Shown: piece after piece, positions 25,578 through 38,304 of the stretch
How positions within the stretch are numbered: the stretch's first letter is position 1
How the letters are laid out: each line of letters begins with the position of its first letter
Origin: Pseudonocardia sp. ICBG1293
Lineage (GTDB): Bacteria > Actinomycetota > Actinomycetes > Mycobacteriales > Pseudonocardiaceae
DNA: 64,000 nt
Direction of reading: 5' to 3'
Assembly (NCBI RefSeq): GCF_020131355.1
Contig: NZ_JAHLEL010000051.1
Coordinates: 434,001 to 498,000 of the forward strand
Program-made: the position numbers and the translations under genes
Notes under the pieces: generated by a model
What the model saw: the letters and a program-made list of their open reading frames with translations, nothing else
Databases searched by the model: none
Told to the model about the DNA's origin: nothing

Positions 25578-25713
25578 GTGTCCCCCCCAGCGCGACGACG
25601 CGGGCGCCGGCGGACCCGGCCCCGGTGGCCATCACACCCCGGGCGCCCCGCCCGACGCAGCGGGCATCGGGCGGGTGGACGATCGACTTCGGTCTACCGG
25701 TGCCCGACCCGGG

Positions 25714-26115
25714 TCAGCCGCGCGGGGCGCTGCGGGCGATCCGCAGCCCCCACAGCACCAGCGGGACCTGCAGCGGCAGCCGCCCCCAGCCGATCACCCG
25801 GTACACCGGTGCCTTGCGGTTCCAGTGCAGCGCCATCGACACGTTGGCCGGGAACACCGCCGCGAACAGCGCGGCCGCGGCGTAGCCCCCGGCGCGCCGG
25901 GTCCGCGGGTGCGCGACGGCCGCGGCGACGGCACCCTCGGCGGCCCCGGAGGCGTAGGTCCAGAACCGGGGTCCACCGGGCAGGCTGCGCGGGACGATCG
26001 AGTCGAACGGCTCGGGACGCACCACGTGCAGGACGGCGGCGGTGCCGAGCAGCCCCGCGAGCCCGGCGGCGAGGCGCCGGTCGCGGGAGGAGGGGCCGGG
26101 GGAGCGACGGATCAT
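25714..26115 (-). CDS. Small DoxX-like membrane protein
   Basis: The 133-residue product has four predicted membrane helices starting LAAGLAGLLGTAAVLHVV and the motif RPEPFDSIVPRSLPG after helix 1, then ASGAAEGAVAAAVAHPRTRRAGG, FPANVSMAL and LPLQVPLVLWGL. This is the pattern of DoxX-like proteins (the MauE/DoxX group) of actinobacteria. No catalytic residue is recognised; function unknown. Confidence 0.78.
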   Translation of the reverse strand: MIRRSPGPSSRDRRLAAGLAGLLGTAAVLHVVRPEPFDSIVPRSLPGGPRFWTYASGAAEGAVAAAVAHPRTRRAGGYAAAALFAAVFPANVSMALHWNRKAPVYRVIGWGRLPLQVPLVLWGLRIARSAPRG

Positions 26116-26175
26116 GGGCCGATGGTGCCACCCGGCGGCGGGCCGGGCCGGTCCGGTCGCGCGTCCGGCGGTCGG

Positions 26176-26880
26176 TCAGCCGATCGGCTCGGGCAGACGG
26201 TCCACCTCGTAGGCCAGCCCGATCGTGTCGCCGGTGGCCGGGTCGTGCAGCTCGACCCGCCAGGCGTCGGCGAACTGGTCGACCCCGGCCCGCATCGCGA
26301 CCGTCCCCGAGAGCAGGACGGTGCCGGGGACCAGCCAGCCGCGCTCGCGCAGCAGGTCGACCCAGTAGCCGGGCGGCAGCAGCGCGGCCAGCGTCGCGTC
26401 CTGCACGAGCTCCTCGGCGCCGTCGCCGGTGCCGTCGCCGTCGTGGCGGACCCAGGCGCGCAGGGAGATGTCGTCGAGCCGGTCGGCGACCTCGGACAGC
26501 CGCCAGGCCCGGCGGCCCAGGACGTCGAGGCCCGCGTTCTTGCTCCACGCGACGCCGTGCACCTCCAGGGCCCGGTCGGTGTGGTCGCACGCCACGGTCA
26601 GCAGCGGGTCCGTGACGTCGTCACCGATGACGAGCGCCCATTCCGCCTCCCCGGAGGTCCGGCCGTGCTGGGCGGGGACCCGCCCGGTCTGCGAGGCGAG
26701 GTACGGCGAGACCGGGTACAGCGCGGGCACCGTGTCGGGGGCCGGGACACCGAGCTCGGCCAGCTCGGCGACGTGTGCGGCGACCTCCTCCTGGGCACGT
26801 CCGGCGTACCCGGCGTTGAAGACCCGGTGCACCTCCACCGAGCGGGTGCTGCCGTCGGGCAGGGCCAGTTCGAGCGTCAC
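26176..26880 (-). CDS. DUF2848 family protein (fumarylacetoacetase-like fold)
   Basis: The 234-residue protein matches the DUF2848 pattern: NAGYAGRAQEEVAAHVAELAELG, PALYPVSPYLASQTGRVP, SGEAEWALVIGDD, then HTDRALEVHGVAWSKNAGLDVLG and LVPGTVLLSGTVAM. Members are often next to catabolic transporters and hydrolases, and are distantly related to FAA hydrolases that cleave C-C bonds. It is divergent from the MHS transporter at 27002 across a 121-base region holding a TGTATACA site, and very likely part of the GntR-controlled island. The substrate is unknown. Confidence 0.8.
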   Translation of the reverse strand: MTLELALPDGSTRSVEVHRVFNAGYAGRAQEEVAAHVAELAELGVPAPDTVPALYPVSPYLASQTGRVPAQHGRTSGEAEWALVIGDDVTDPLLTVACDHTDRALEVHGVAWSKNAGLDVLGRRAWRLSEVADRLDDISLRAWVRHDGDGTGDGAEELVQDATLAALLPPGYWVDLLRERGWLVPGTVLLSGTVAMRAGVDQFADAWRVELHDPATGDTIGLAYEVDRLPEPIG

Positions 26881-26941
26881 GGGGGACCTCCGTCAGATGT
26901 GTACGTCGCGTTACCGATGCGCACGAGGGTTGCGCACACAC

Positions 26942-26952
26942 TGTGTATACAG
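26942..26952. promoter_or_regulatory. Candidate GntR operator between DUF2848 gene and MHS transporter
   Basis: TGTGTATACAG contains the perfect palindrome TGTATACA (26944-26951). A related GTGTAC occurs at about 26899-26904 and GTATACA recurs at the other divergent promoter of the island (28966-28972). Confidence 0.55.
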
Positions 26953-27001
26953 CAAGTATGAGGCTCGTCCCACCGACCGCCTCCGACCCCGGGAGCCTGC
27001 G

Positions 27002-28327
27002 ATGACCTCGCCCTCCGCCTCGTCGTCACCTCCGGTCGACCGCCGTGACCTGCGCAAGGCGTTCGTCGCGAGCCTCACCGGCACCTCGCTGGAGTGGTAC
27101 GACTTCGCCGTCTACTCGGCGGCGGCCGCGCTGGTGTTCCCGGTGCTGTTCTTCCCGGCCGCGGACCCGGTGACCGGCCTGCTGCTCGCGTTCTCCACCT
27201 ACGCCGTCGGCTACGTCTCGCGTCCGCTGGGCGGTGTGGTGTTCGGCCGGCTCGGCGACGTGATCGGCCGCAAGCAGGTCCTGGTCATCACGCTCGTGCT
27301 GATCGGTGTCGCGACGTTCCTCATCGGTCTGCTGCCGACCTACGGCACGATCGGCGTCGCCGCGCCGGTCCTGCTGGTGCTCCTGCGCTTCGCCCAGGGC
27401 GTCGGCGTCGGCGGGGAGTGGGGCGGTGCGGTCCTGCTGTCCAGCGAGTTCGGCGAGCCGCGCCGGCGTGGGTTCTGGGCCTCCGCGGCCCAGGTCGGTC
27501 CGCCCGCGGGCAACCTGCTGTCCAACGGCGTCCTGGCCCTGCTCACCCTGCTGCTCAGTGACCAGCAGTTCCTGGACTGGGGCTGGCGGCTCGCGTTCCT
27601 GCTGTCGGCGGTGCTGGTGGCGTTCGGGCTGTGGATCCGGCTGAAGCTGGAGGACACGCCGGTCTTCCGCGCGATCGCCGAGTCCGGTGACCGTCCGTCG
27701 TCGCCGGTGCGCGAGGTGTTCACCGCCGAGCGCCGGCCGCTGCTGGCGGGGATCCTGAGCCGGATCGGGCCGGACGTCAGCTACGCGTTGTTCACCGTCT
27801 TCGTGCTCACCTTCGCCACCACCCATCTCGGGTTCTCGCGGTCGGAGGTGCTCGGCGCGATCCTGATCGGCTCGGCGCTGCAGCTGCCCGCGATCCCGCT
27901 GGCCGGGGCGCTCACCGACCGGTTCAACCGGCGTCTGGTCTACGGCGTCGCCGCCGTCGGGGGCGCGGTGTGGCCGTTCGTCTTCTTCCCGATGATCGCA
28001 GGCGGTTCGTTCGCGCTGCTCGTCGTCGGCATCGTGGTCGGGCTGGCCCTGCACTCGTTCATGTACGGGCCGCAGGCCGCGTTCGTCACCGAGCAGTTCT
28101 CGCCGCGGCTGCGCTACACCGGCAGCTCGCTGGCCTACACCATCGCCGGCGTGGTCGGTGGCGCCGTCGCGCCCCTGGCGTTCACCGCGCTGTCCGGCGG
28201 GTCGGGCAACTGGGTGCCGGTCGCGGCCTACCTGGCCGTCGCCTGCGTGCTGACGGTCGTCGGGCTGCTCCTCGGCCGCGACCCCGACCACGACGAGGAC
28301 GAGGCCTACCTCGCCCTCACGCCCTGA
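27002..28327 (+). CDS. Major facilitator transporter, metabolite:H+ symporter (MHS) family
   Basis: The 441-residue protein has about 12 membrane helices and the MHS family landmarks: ASLTGTSLEWYDFAVYSAAAAL in helix 1, SRPLGGVVFGRLGDVIGRKQVL at loop 2-3, RFAQGVGVGGEWGGAVLLSSEF in helix 4-5, and WGWRLAFLLSAVLV in helix 6. MHS carriers import organic acids, betaines or aromatic acids with protons. ATG 27002 was selected; the longer frame to 26429 is a shadow. The gene ends 10 bases inside the convergent GntR gene. Together with the neighbours it likely takes up the substrate degraded by the DUF2848 and carbon-nitrogen hydrolases. Confidence 0.92.
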   Translation: MTSPSASSSPPVDRRDLRKAFVASLTGTSLEWYDFAVYSAAAALVFPVLFFPAADPVTGLLLAFSTYAVGYVSRPLGGVVFGRLGDVIGRKQVLVITLVLIGVATFLIGLLPTYGTIGVAAPVLLVLLRFAQGVGVGGEWGGAVLLSSEFGEPRRRGFWASAAQVGPPAGNLLSNGVLALLTLLLSDQQFLDWGWRLAFLLSAVLVAFGLWIRLKLEDTPVFRAIAESGDRPSSPVREVFTAERRPLLAGILSRIGPDVSYALFTVFVLTFATTHLGFSRSEVLGAILIGSALQLPAIPLAGALTDRFNRRLVYGVAAVGGAVWPFVFFPMIAGGSFALLVVGIVVGLALHSFMYGPQAAFVTEQFSPRLRYTGSSLAYTIAGVVGGAVAPLAFTALSGGSGNWVPVAAYLAVACVLTVVGLLLGRDPDHDEDEAYLALTP

Positions 28328-28958
28328 GCAGCACGCGCAGGGTCAGCTGCAGGTGCTCGTCGATCGCCTTCGCCGCCACCTCGGGGTCGTCGCCGGCCAG
28401 CGCCTCCAGGATCCGGCCGTGCTCGGTGCACACCGCCTGTCGCCGGTCCTCGGTCCGGAACAGGGCGGTGACGCCGATCCGGCGCTGGCGCACCCGCAGC
28501 CCGGCGTAGGTCCGTGACAGCAGGGCGTTCCCGGCGGCGTCCACGAGAGTCTGGTGGAAGACCATGTCGAGTTCGATGAACTCGGCCGGGTCCCCACCGG
28601 CGCCGGCGAGCCGCCGCTGGTGGTCCAGGGCCGCGTCCATGGCCTCGAACGGGACGCCGTGGGTCACCATCGCGGCGCGCGCGGCATGCTGCTCCAGGAC
28701 CCCGCGCAGCTCCATCAGCTCGGCGATCTGCCGGCCGGTCAGCGGCGGCACATAGGCGCCGCGACCGGGCAGCATCTCGACCAGGCCGTCGGCCACGAGC
28801 AGCAGCAGCGCCTCCCGGACGGGGGTGCGCGACACCCCGATCCGGCCCGCGAGCTCGTTCTCGTTGAGGAACGTGCCCTGCACCCGCGGGTCGACCAGGA
28901 CGGTCTCGCGCAGGTAGTGCAACGCACGCTCGCGACCGGACTCCCGTGACGTCGGCAT
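28317..28958 (-). CDS. GntR-family regulator with FCD ligand domain
   Basis: The 213-residue protein has a GntR winged helix at about 5-70 (RERALHYLRETVLVDPRVQG, LNENELAGRIGVSRTPVREALLLLVADGLV, PGRGAYVPPL) and an all-helical FCD domain after it with the metal-site pattern (ELDMVFHQTLVDAAGN and EHGRILEALAGDDP), as in FadR/VanR regulators that sense carboxylic acids. ATG 28958 is 37 bases from the divergent hydrolase start. Operator-like GTATACA sites before the hydrolase and the MHS transporter suggest it controls the whole island and itself. Confidence 0.92.
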   Translation of the reverse strand: MPTSRESGRERALHYLRETVLVDPRVQGTFLNENELAGRIGVSRTPVREALLLLVADGLVEMLPGRGAYVPPLTGRQIAELMELRGVLEQHAARAAMVTHGVPFEAMDAALDHQRRLAGAGGDPAEFIELDMVFHQTLVDAAGNALLSRTYAGLRVRQRRIGVTALFRTEDRRQAVCTEHGRILEALAGDDPEVAAKAIDEHLQLTLRVLLRA

Positions 28959-28964
28959 ACGACA

Positions 28965-28972
28965 CGTATACA
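28965..28972. promoter_or_regulatory. Candidate GntR operator at regulator/hydrolase divergent promoter
   Basis: CGTATACA lies in the 36-base gap between the two starts and shares GTATACA with the site at 26944-26951. Its position overlaps the promoters of both genes, fitting repression and autoregulation. Confidence 0.5.
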
Positions 28973-28994
28973 CCGAACCACCCCAGGAGAACCC

Positions 28995-29786
28995 ATGCGG
29001 ATCGCCCTCGTCCAGATCGCCGCCGGCACCGACCCGACGGACAATCTCGCCACGGTCGCCGACGGCATCGCCGACGCGGCCTCCCGGGGCGCGCGGCTCG
29101 TCGTGTTCCCCGAGGCCACCCAGTGCCGGTTCGGGGTGCCGCTCGGCCCGGTCGCCGAGCCCCTCGACGGCCCGTGGGCGACCCGGGTCCGTGAGCTCGC
29201 CGCCGGAGCCGGGGTCACGGTGGTGGCCGGGATGTTCACCCCCACCGACGACGGCCGCGTCCGCAACACCCTGCTCGCCACCGGGCCCGACGTCGAGGAG
29301 CACTACGACAAGATCCATCTGTTCGACGCCTTCGGGTTCGCCGAGTCCGACACCGTGGCGCCGGGGGACCGGCCGGTCACGATCGTCGTCGACGGGGTGA
29401 CGGTCGGTCTCGCGACCTGCTACGACCTGCGGTTCGCCGGTCTGTTCCAGGTCCTCGGCGACGCCGGCGCGCAGGTCGTCGTGGTGCCCGCGTCCTGGGG
29501 CGCCGGTCCGGGGAAGGCCGAGCAGTGGGAGCTGCTCGTCCGCGCCCGTGCCCTCGACGCCACCGCGGTCGTGGCGGCCTGCGACCAGGCGGATCCGGAC
29601 GCGGCCGGCCGACCCGTCCCCGGCGGGGCCCCGACGGGGATCGGGAGGAGCACCGTGGCCGGTCCCACCGGCGCGGTCCTCGCGGCCCTGGACGCCGGAC
29701 CCGGGACGCTGCTGGTGGACCTCGACCTCGACACGGTGACCGCCGCCCGGGCGGCCGTCCCGGTCCTGGCGAACCGGCGGTACTGA
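28995..29786 (+). CDS. Carbon-nitrogen (nitrilase-superfamily) hydrolase
   Basis: The 263-residue enzyme carries the full Glu-Lys-Cys triad: E40 in VVFPEATQ, K106 in YDKIHLFD, C142 in LATCYDLRF. The sequence around K106 and C142 fits the amidase branch (omega-amidase/Nit-like) that hydrolyses small amides or N-carbamoyl compounds to acids and ammonia. ATG 28995 follows CAGGAGAA. It is divergent from the FCD-GntR regulator and close to the MHS carrier and DUF2848 gene, so a role in degrading an imported amide is likely; the exact substrate is unknown. Confidence 0.92.
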   Translation: MRIALVQIAAGTDPTDNLATVADGIADAASRGARLVVFPEATQCRFGVPLGPVAEPLDGPWATRVRELAAGAGVTVVAGMFTPTDDGRVRNTLLATGPDVEEHYDKIHLFDAFGFAESDTVAPGDRPVTIVVDGVTVGLATCYDLRFAGLFQVLGDAGAQVVVVPASWGAGPGKAEQWELLVRARALDATAVVAACDQADPDAAGRPVPGGAPTGIGRSTVAGPTGAVLAALDAGPGTLLVDLDLDTVTAARAAVPVLANRRY

Positions 29787-29805
29787 CGTCGTCCGCCCGA
29801 CCCGC

Positions 29806-34965
<5,160 letters not shown>

Positions 34966-35044
34966 GCGGGTGGGGTCCGACAGTCACCCGTCGGACCGGG
35001 CGTGGCCCGCGCTCTCAGCGCGCGGCGTCGGCCCGGGTACGCGG

Positions 35045-35590
35045 CTAGGGCGTGTCTCCTAAAGTGCGCAACCAGGTGACGATGGCCTTCAGTGCAACTC
35101 CGCCGCGGTAGGTCAGGGCGAGTTTGTCGTAGCGGGTCGCGAGGCCGCGCCACTGCTTGACCTCGCAGAACCCGCGTTCGACGACGTTGCGGCCGCGGTA
35201 GTCGACCCGGTCGAACGCCGGTGGTCGGCCGCCGCGTGTGCCGCGTCGTTTCCGGTGTCCCTGCTGGTCAGCCGGCTCCGGGATGACCGCGACGATCCGT
35301 CGTCTGCGCAGGTGGGCGCGGATGGCGCGTGAGGAGTAGGCCTTATCTGCGCGGACCCGCTCGGGTCGGGTCCGCGGTCGGCCCGGACCGACCCGTCCGA
35401 CGCTCAGATGTGACATCAGGTGCGCGAACATCGGGGCGTCACCGGCCTGTCCGGGGCCGACGAGTACGACCAGCGGGCGGCCGTGTCCGTCAACGAGCTG
35501 GTGGATCTTCGTGCCGAGCCCTCCGCGGGAGCGGCCCAAGGCGTGATCGGGCGGCTCGATCAGCAGATTCTTGTAGTTCGATCCGGCCCC
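35045..35590 (-). CDS. IS427-like transposase, second frame (reached by +1 frameshift)
   Basis: After the G run the frame reads AGSNYKNLLIEPPDHALGRS, then GGLGTKIHQLVDGHGRPLVV, VRADKAYSSRAIRAHLRRR with the second Asp, and RNVVERGFCEVKQWRGLATRYDK with the catalytic Glu. Joined to the first frame it makes a complete DDE transposase of about 270 residues, typical of IS427-group elements that use programmed frameshifting. The stop TAG uses the target TA plus one flanking base. Confidence 0.85.
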   Translation of the reverse strand, partial: GAGSNYKNLLIEPPDHALGRSRGGLGTKIHQLVDGHGRPLVVLVGPGQAGDAPMFAHLMSHLSVGRVGPGRPRTRPERVRADKAYSSRAIRAHLRRRRIVAVIPEPADQQGHRKRRGTRGGRPPAFDRVDYRGRNVVERGFCEVKQWRGLATRYDKLALTYRGGVALKAIVTWLRTLGDTP

Positions 35591-35990
35591 CTGTGTCCCG
35601 CTGCAGGGTCGCGGCGTGTTGGTGAGCGCGGATGATCGTCGAGTCGACCGACACGGCCCAGTCCACGAGACCGGCGGAGTCGGCATCGGCGAGCAGAGCT
35701 GCGAGAACGTGGTCCCAGGTGCCGTCACCGCAGTAGCGGCGGTGGCGTTTCCATAGGGTCTGCCACGGCCCGAACTCGACCGGGACATCACGCCAGGCCA
35801 GCCCGCAGCGGAACCGGTAGATGATCCCCTCGATCACTCTGCGGTGATCGGCGAACGGGCGCCCTGGCATCCCGTCCGACGAGGGCAGTAACGGCTCGAG
35901 TCGGTCCCACTGGGCATCGGTCAGGACGGCACGGCGCGACACCTACTGATCATCGCGCAGGCCCGACCAGCCGGGTTAGGAGACGCGCCC
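35048..35990 (-). mobile_element. IS5-family (IS427-like) insertion sequence
   Basis: Bases 35046-35062 and the complement of 35976-35992 match in 16 of 17 positions (TAGGGCGYGTCTCCTAA), giving the terminal inverted repeats. The duplicated target is TA at both ends within CTAG, as for the IS427 subgroup. The element holds a two-frame transposase on the minus strand. It stands in the stop codon of the gene at 35990-36481, leaving TAG intact. Confidence 0.9.
35490..35942 (-). CDS. IS427-like transposase, first frame
   Basis: The 150-residue frame starts with GTG at 35942 and contains the DUF4096-type DNA-binding part: LTDAQWDRLEPLLPSSDGMPG, RRVIEGIIYRFRCGLAWRDVP and FGPWQTLWKRHRRYCGDGTWD, then VDSTIIRAHQHAATLQRDTG with the first catalytic Asp. 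The real transposase leaves this frame by a +1 shift at the run of five G at 35591-35587; residues after RDTGG are not part of the enzyme. Confidence 0.85.
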   Translation of the reverse strand: MSRRAVLTDAQWDRLEPLLPSSDGMPGRPFADHRRVIEGIIYRFRCGLAWRDVPVEFGPWQTLWKRHRRYCGDGTWDHVLAALLADADSAGLVDWAVSVDSTIIRAHQHAATLQRDTGGRIELQESADRAARSRLGPLPRRARHEDPPAR

Positions 35991-36481
35991 TAGATCTCCG
36001 CGGTGTCCTCGGCCGGGAACTCGGCGACGACCGCGGCCACGGTCCAGACCATCGAGGCCAGGAAGTCCACGCCGAGCGCGTCGACGTAGTGCGAGGTCTC
36101 GCGGGCGTCGGCCGGGTCGACGAGCGGGGCGACGGTGTAGCGGGCCCGCGCCGCGTAGCGCGGGCCCAGGTTCCGCCCGATCCAGTCCAGGGCGCGCTCG
36201 GAACGGTCGTCGTCCCCGGCGAGCGCGGTGCGTGCGGCGTCGTACCAGTCGGCCAGCACCAGGAAGGCCAGCGACCAGCCGGGCCGGGTGGCGTCCGCCG
36301 GGACGTCCCGGTCGACCGCGGTCAGCCGGCGCACGGCGAACCGGGCCGGATCGGGTCCCGGCGCGGCGAGCGTCTCGCGGACCGCTCCGGCCAGCACGTC
36401 GGAGACCATGCGGTAGGCGTTCTGCAGCTCCGCGTCGTCGGTGCCCGTCGGCCTGCGTGTGTTCGGGGTCGTGCCCGCCAT
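35990..36481 (-). CDS. Conserved actinobacterial protein of unknown function
   Basis: The 163-residue soluble protein (AELQNAYRMVSDVLAGAVRE, RRLTAVDRDVPADATRPGWSLAFLVLADWYDAARTAL in pieces, LDWIGRNLGPRYAARARY, ending FPAEDTAEI) shows no motif I can tie to a function; helices dominate. ATG 36481 has GGAGG nine bases ahead. An IS427-like element sits exactly in its stop codon but both the current and the ancestral reading give TAG, so the protein is unaltered. It precedes the small membrane protein, DUF3046 and recA region on the opposite strand. Confidence 0.72.
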   Translation of the reverse strand: MAGTTPNTRRPTGTDDAELQNAYRMVSDVLAGAVRETLAAPGPDPARFAVRRLTAVDRDVPADATRPGWSLAFLVLADWYDAARTALAGDDDRSERALDWIGRNLGPRYAARARYTVAPLVDPADARETSHYVDALGVDFLASMVWTVAAVVAEFPAEDTAEI

Positions 36482-36558
36482 CTCCACCGTCCTCCGCTCG
36501 TGTCGCCGGCGGCGAGCCTAACGTCCGGGCCGACGGCCGCCGGGTACGGCGGGACCCG

Positions 36559-36720
36559 TCAGCGACGGCGCTGGTGGATCCACCAGCGCACCAGCACGAC
36601 CAGCGCGCACAGCAGGGCCAGCAGCGACACGACCTGCCACGCCAGCGGCGACCCGATGCCGGTCGTCGCGAGGACCTCGTCGGCGACGTCGACCGGGACG
36701 GTGGCGAGCAGTTCGGACAT
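36559..36720 (-). CDS. Small single-span membrane protein (53 residues)
   Basis: ATG 36720 to TGA 36559-36561 encodes a short acidic N-terminus (SELLATVPVDVADEVLATTG), one hydrophobic span (about 27-45, AWQVVSLLALLCALVVLVRW) and a basic end (WWIHQRRR), i.e. a type with the tail inside. Codon bias fits a real gene. The role is unknown; it stands 77 bases before the divergent DUF3046-recA region. Confidence 0.65.
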   Translation of the reverse strand: MSELLATVPVDVADEVLATTGIGSPLAWQVVSLLALLCALVVLVRWWIHQRRR

Positions 36721-36796
36721 ATCACCCAGGCTACCGGTTCCGGGCCTCCTCGGGCGGGCGCCGCACGGAACGGGTGACCGGTCTACCCTCGCGGGC

Positions 36797-36991
36797 GTGC
36801 GACTGAGCCACTTCCGGGAACTGATGGAGGGCGAGTTCGGGCCGGTGCGGGCGGCGTCGCTGTCCCGTGACCACGTCTTCGCCGACCTCGGCGGCCGGAC
36901 CGTCGAGCAGGCGATCGAGGCCGGTGTCGACCTGCGCCGGATCTGGCGTGCCGTCTGCGCGGTCTACGAGGTGCCACCCGCACGGCGGTAG
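36797..36991 (+). CDS. DUF3046 family protein
   Basis: The 64-residue protein matches DUF3046 end to end: VRLSHFRELMEGEFGPVRA, LSRDHVFADLGGRTVEQAIEAGVD and IWRAVCAVYEVPPARR. Members lie just upstream of recA in actinobacteria (Rv2738c). GTG 36797 is the start. The role is unknown, though the constant link with recA-recX suggests a part in DNA repair. Confidence 0.9.
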   Translation: MRLSHFRELMEGEFGPVRAASLSRDHVFADLGGRTVEQAIEAGVDLRRIWRAVCAVYEVPPARR

Positions 36992-37060
36992 TGGTCCGAC
37001 GGGTGGGCGGGGGACCGCTCGGCTCCCGGGGGCGCCCGGTCGGCGTGTCGCGGTGTCGGA

Positions 37061-37076
37061 TCGAACGCGTGTTCGT
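37061..37076 (+). promoter_or_regulatory. LexA/SOS box upstream of recA
   Basis: TCGAACGCGTGTTCGT fits the actinobacterial LexA consensus (TCGAAC-4-GTTCGA) with one mismatch at the end. It lies 174 bases before the recA start, indicating DNA-damage induction via LexA. Confidence 0.85.
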
Positions 37077-37160
37077 CTACGGTTCCGGCAGGACGTGCGG
37101 TACCGGTCCTGCGGCGTGCTCACGGACGAGTTGTCCACAGGCGCCGATCCGGGCCCGGAA

Positions 37161-37183
37161 CTGTCAGGGGTACCCCATACCGT
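37161..37183 (+). promoter_or_regulatory. PafBC-type (LexA-independent) recA promoter
   Basis: CTGTCAGGGG followed after 11 bases from the hexamer by TACCGT reproduces the mycobacterial RecA-NDp layout (TTGTCAGTG, 11-base spacing from TTGTCA to TAnnnT), used by the WYL activator pair PafBC. It is 67 bases before the recA start. Confidence 0.7.
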
Positions 37184-37249
37184 TGTGGTGTGCCTCCCCG
37201 AAAGCCACCAGCAGGACCCGATCGTCGACCACCAGCGAGGAGTCAAGAG

Positions 37250-38302
37250 ATGTCCGCTCCGGACCGCGGCAAGGCGCTCGAACTCGCCCTCGCCCAGATC
37301 GAGAAGAACCACGGCAAGGGCTCGGTGATGCGGCTGGGCGACCAGACCCGCGTCCCGATCAGTGCCATCTCCACGGGCTCCATCGCGCTCGACGTCGCGC
37401 TCGGCGTCGGGGGCATCCCGCGTGGCCGCGTCGTCGAGATCTACGGCCCGGAGTCCAGCGGTAAGACGACCGTCGCGCTGCACGCCGTGGCGAGCGCGCA
37501 GGCCGCCGGCGGCGTCGCGGCGTTCATCGACGCCGAGCACGCGCTCGACCCGGAGTACGCCAAGGCGCTCGGTGTGGAGACCGACGACCTGCTGGTCTCC
37601 CAGCCGGACACCGGTGAGCAGGCGCTGGAGATCGCGGACATGCTGATCCGCTCCGGCGCGCTCGACATCATCGTCATCGACTCGGTGGCCGCACTCGTGC
37701 CGCGCGCCGAGATCGAGGGCGAGATGGGCGACAGCCACGTCGGTCTGCAGGCCCGTCTGATGAGCCAGGCGCTGCGGAAGATCACCGGTGCGCTCAGCAA
37801 CTCCGGCACCACGGCGATCTTCATCAACCAGCTGCGCGAGAAGATCGGCGTGATGTTCGGGTCCCCGGAGACCACGACCGGCGGTAAGGCGCTGAAGTTC
37901 TACGCCTCGGTCCGGATGGACATCCGTCGCATCGAGACCCTGAAGGACGGCACCGACATGGTCGGCAGCCGGACGCGGGTCAAGGTCGTCAAGAACAAGG
38001 TGGCCCCGCCGTTCAAGCAGGCGGAGTTCGACGTGCTCTACGGCGTCGGTATCTCCAAGGAGGGTTCGCTGATCGACGTGGGCGTCGAGCAGGGGATCAT
38101 CCGCAAGTCCGGCGCCTGGTACACCTACGAGGGCGACCAGATGGGGCAGGGCAAGGAGAACGCCCGCAAGTTCCTCAAGGAGAACCCGGACGTCGCCGCC
38201 GAGGTCGAGAAGCGCATCAAGGAGAAGCTGGGCATCGGCGCCGTCGTCGACGCCGAGGACGCGAGCCCGGTCGAGCCCCTCCCGGCCCCGGTCGACTTCT
38301 GA
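37250..38302 (+). CDS. recA: Recombinase RecA
   Basis: The 350-residue protein has all RecA marks: Walker A GPESSGKT at 66-73, [18 protein letters not shown], Walker B region [22 protein letters not shown], loop L1/L2 sequences ([41 protein letters not shown]) and a C-terminal acidic tail. It pairs homologous DNA strands and stimulates LexA self-cleavage. No intein is present, unlike M. tuberculosis. ATG 37250 follows GAGGAGTCAAG. recX starts 2 bases after its stop, so they form an operon. Confidence 0.98.
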   Translation: MSAPDRGKALELALAQIEKNHGKGSVMRLGDQTRVPISAISTGSIALDVALGVGGIPRGRVVEIYGPESSGKTTVALHAVASAQAAGGVAAFIDAEHALDPEYAKALGVETDDLLVSQPDTGEQALEIADMLIRSGALDIIVIDSVAALVPRAEIEGEMGDSHVGLQARLMSQALRKITGALSNSGTTAIFINQLREKIGVMFGSPETTTGGKALKFYASVRMDIRRIETLKDGTDMVGSRTRVKVVKNKVAPPFKQAEFDVLYGVGISKEGSLIDVGVEQGIIRKSGAWYTYEGDQMGQGKENARKFLKENPDVAAEVEKRIKEKLGIGAVVDAEDASPVEPLPAPVDF

Positions 38303-38304
38303 GC

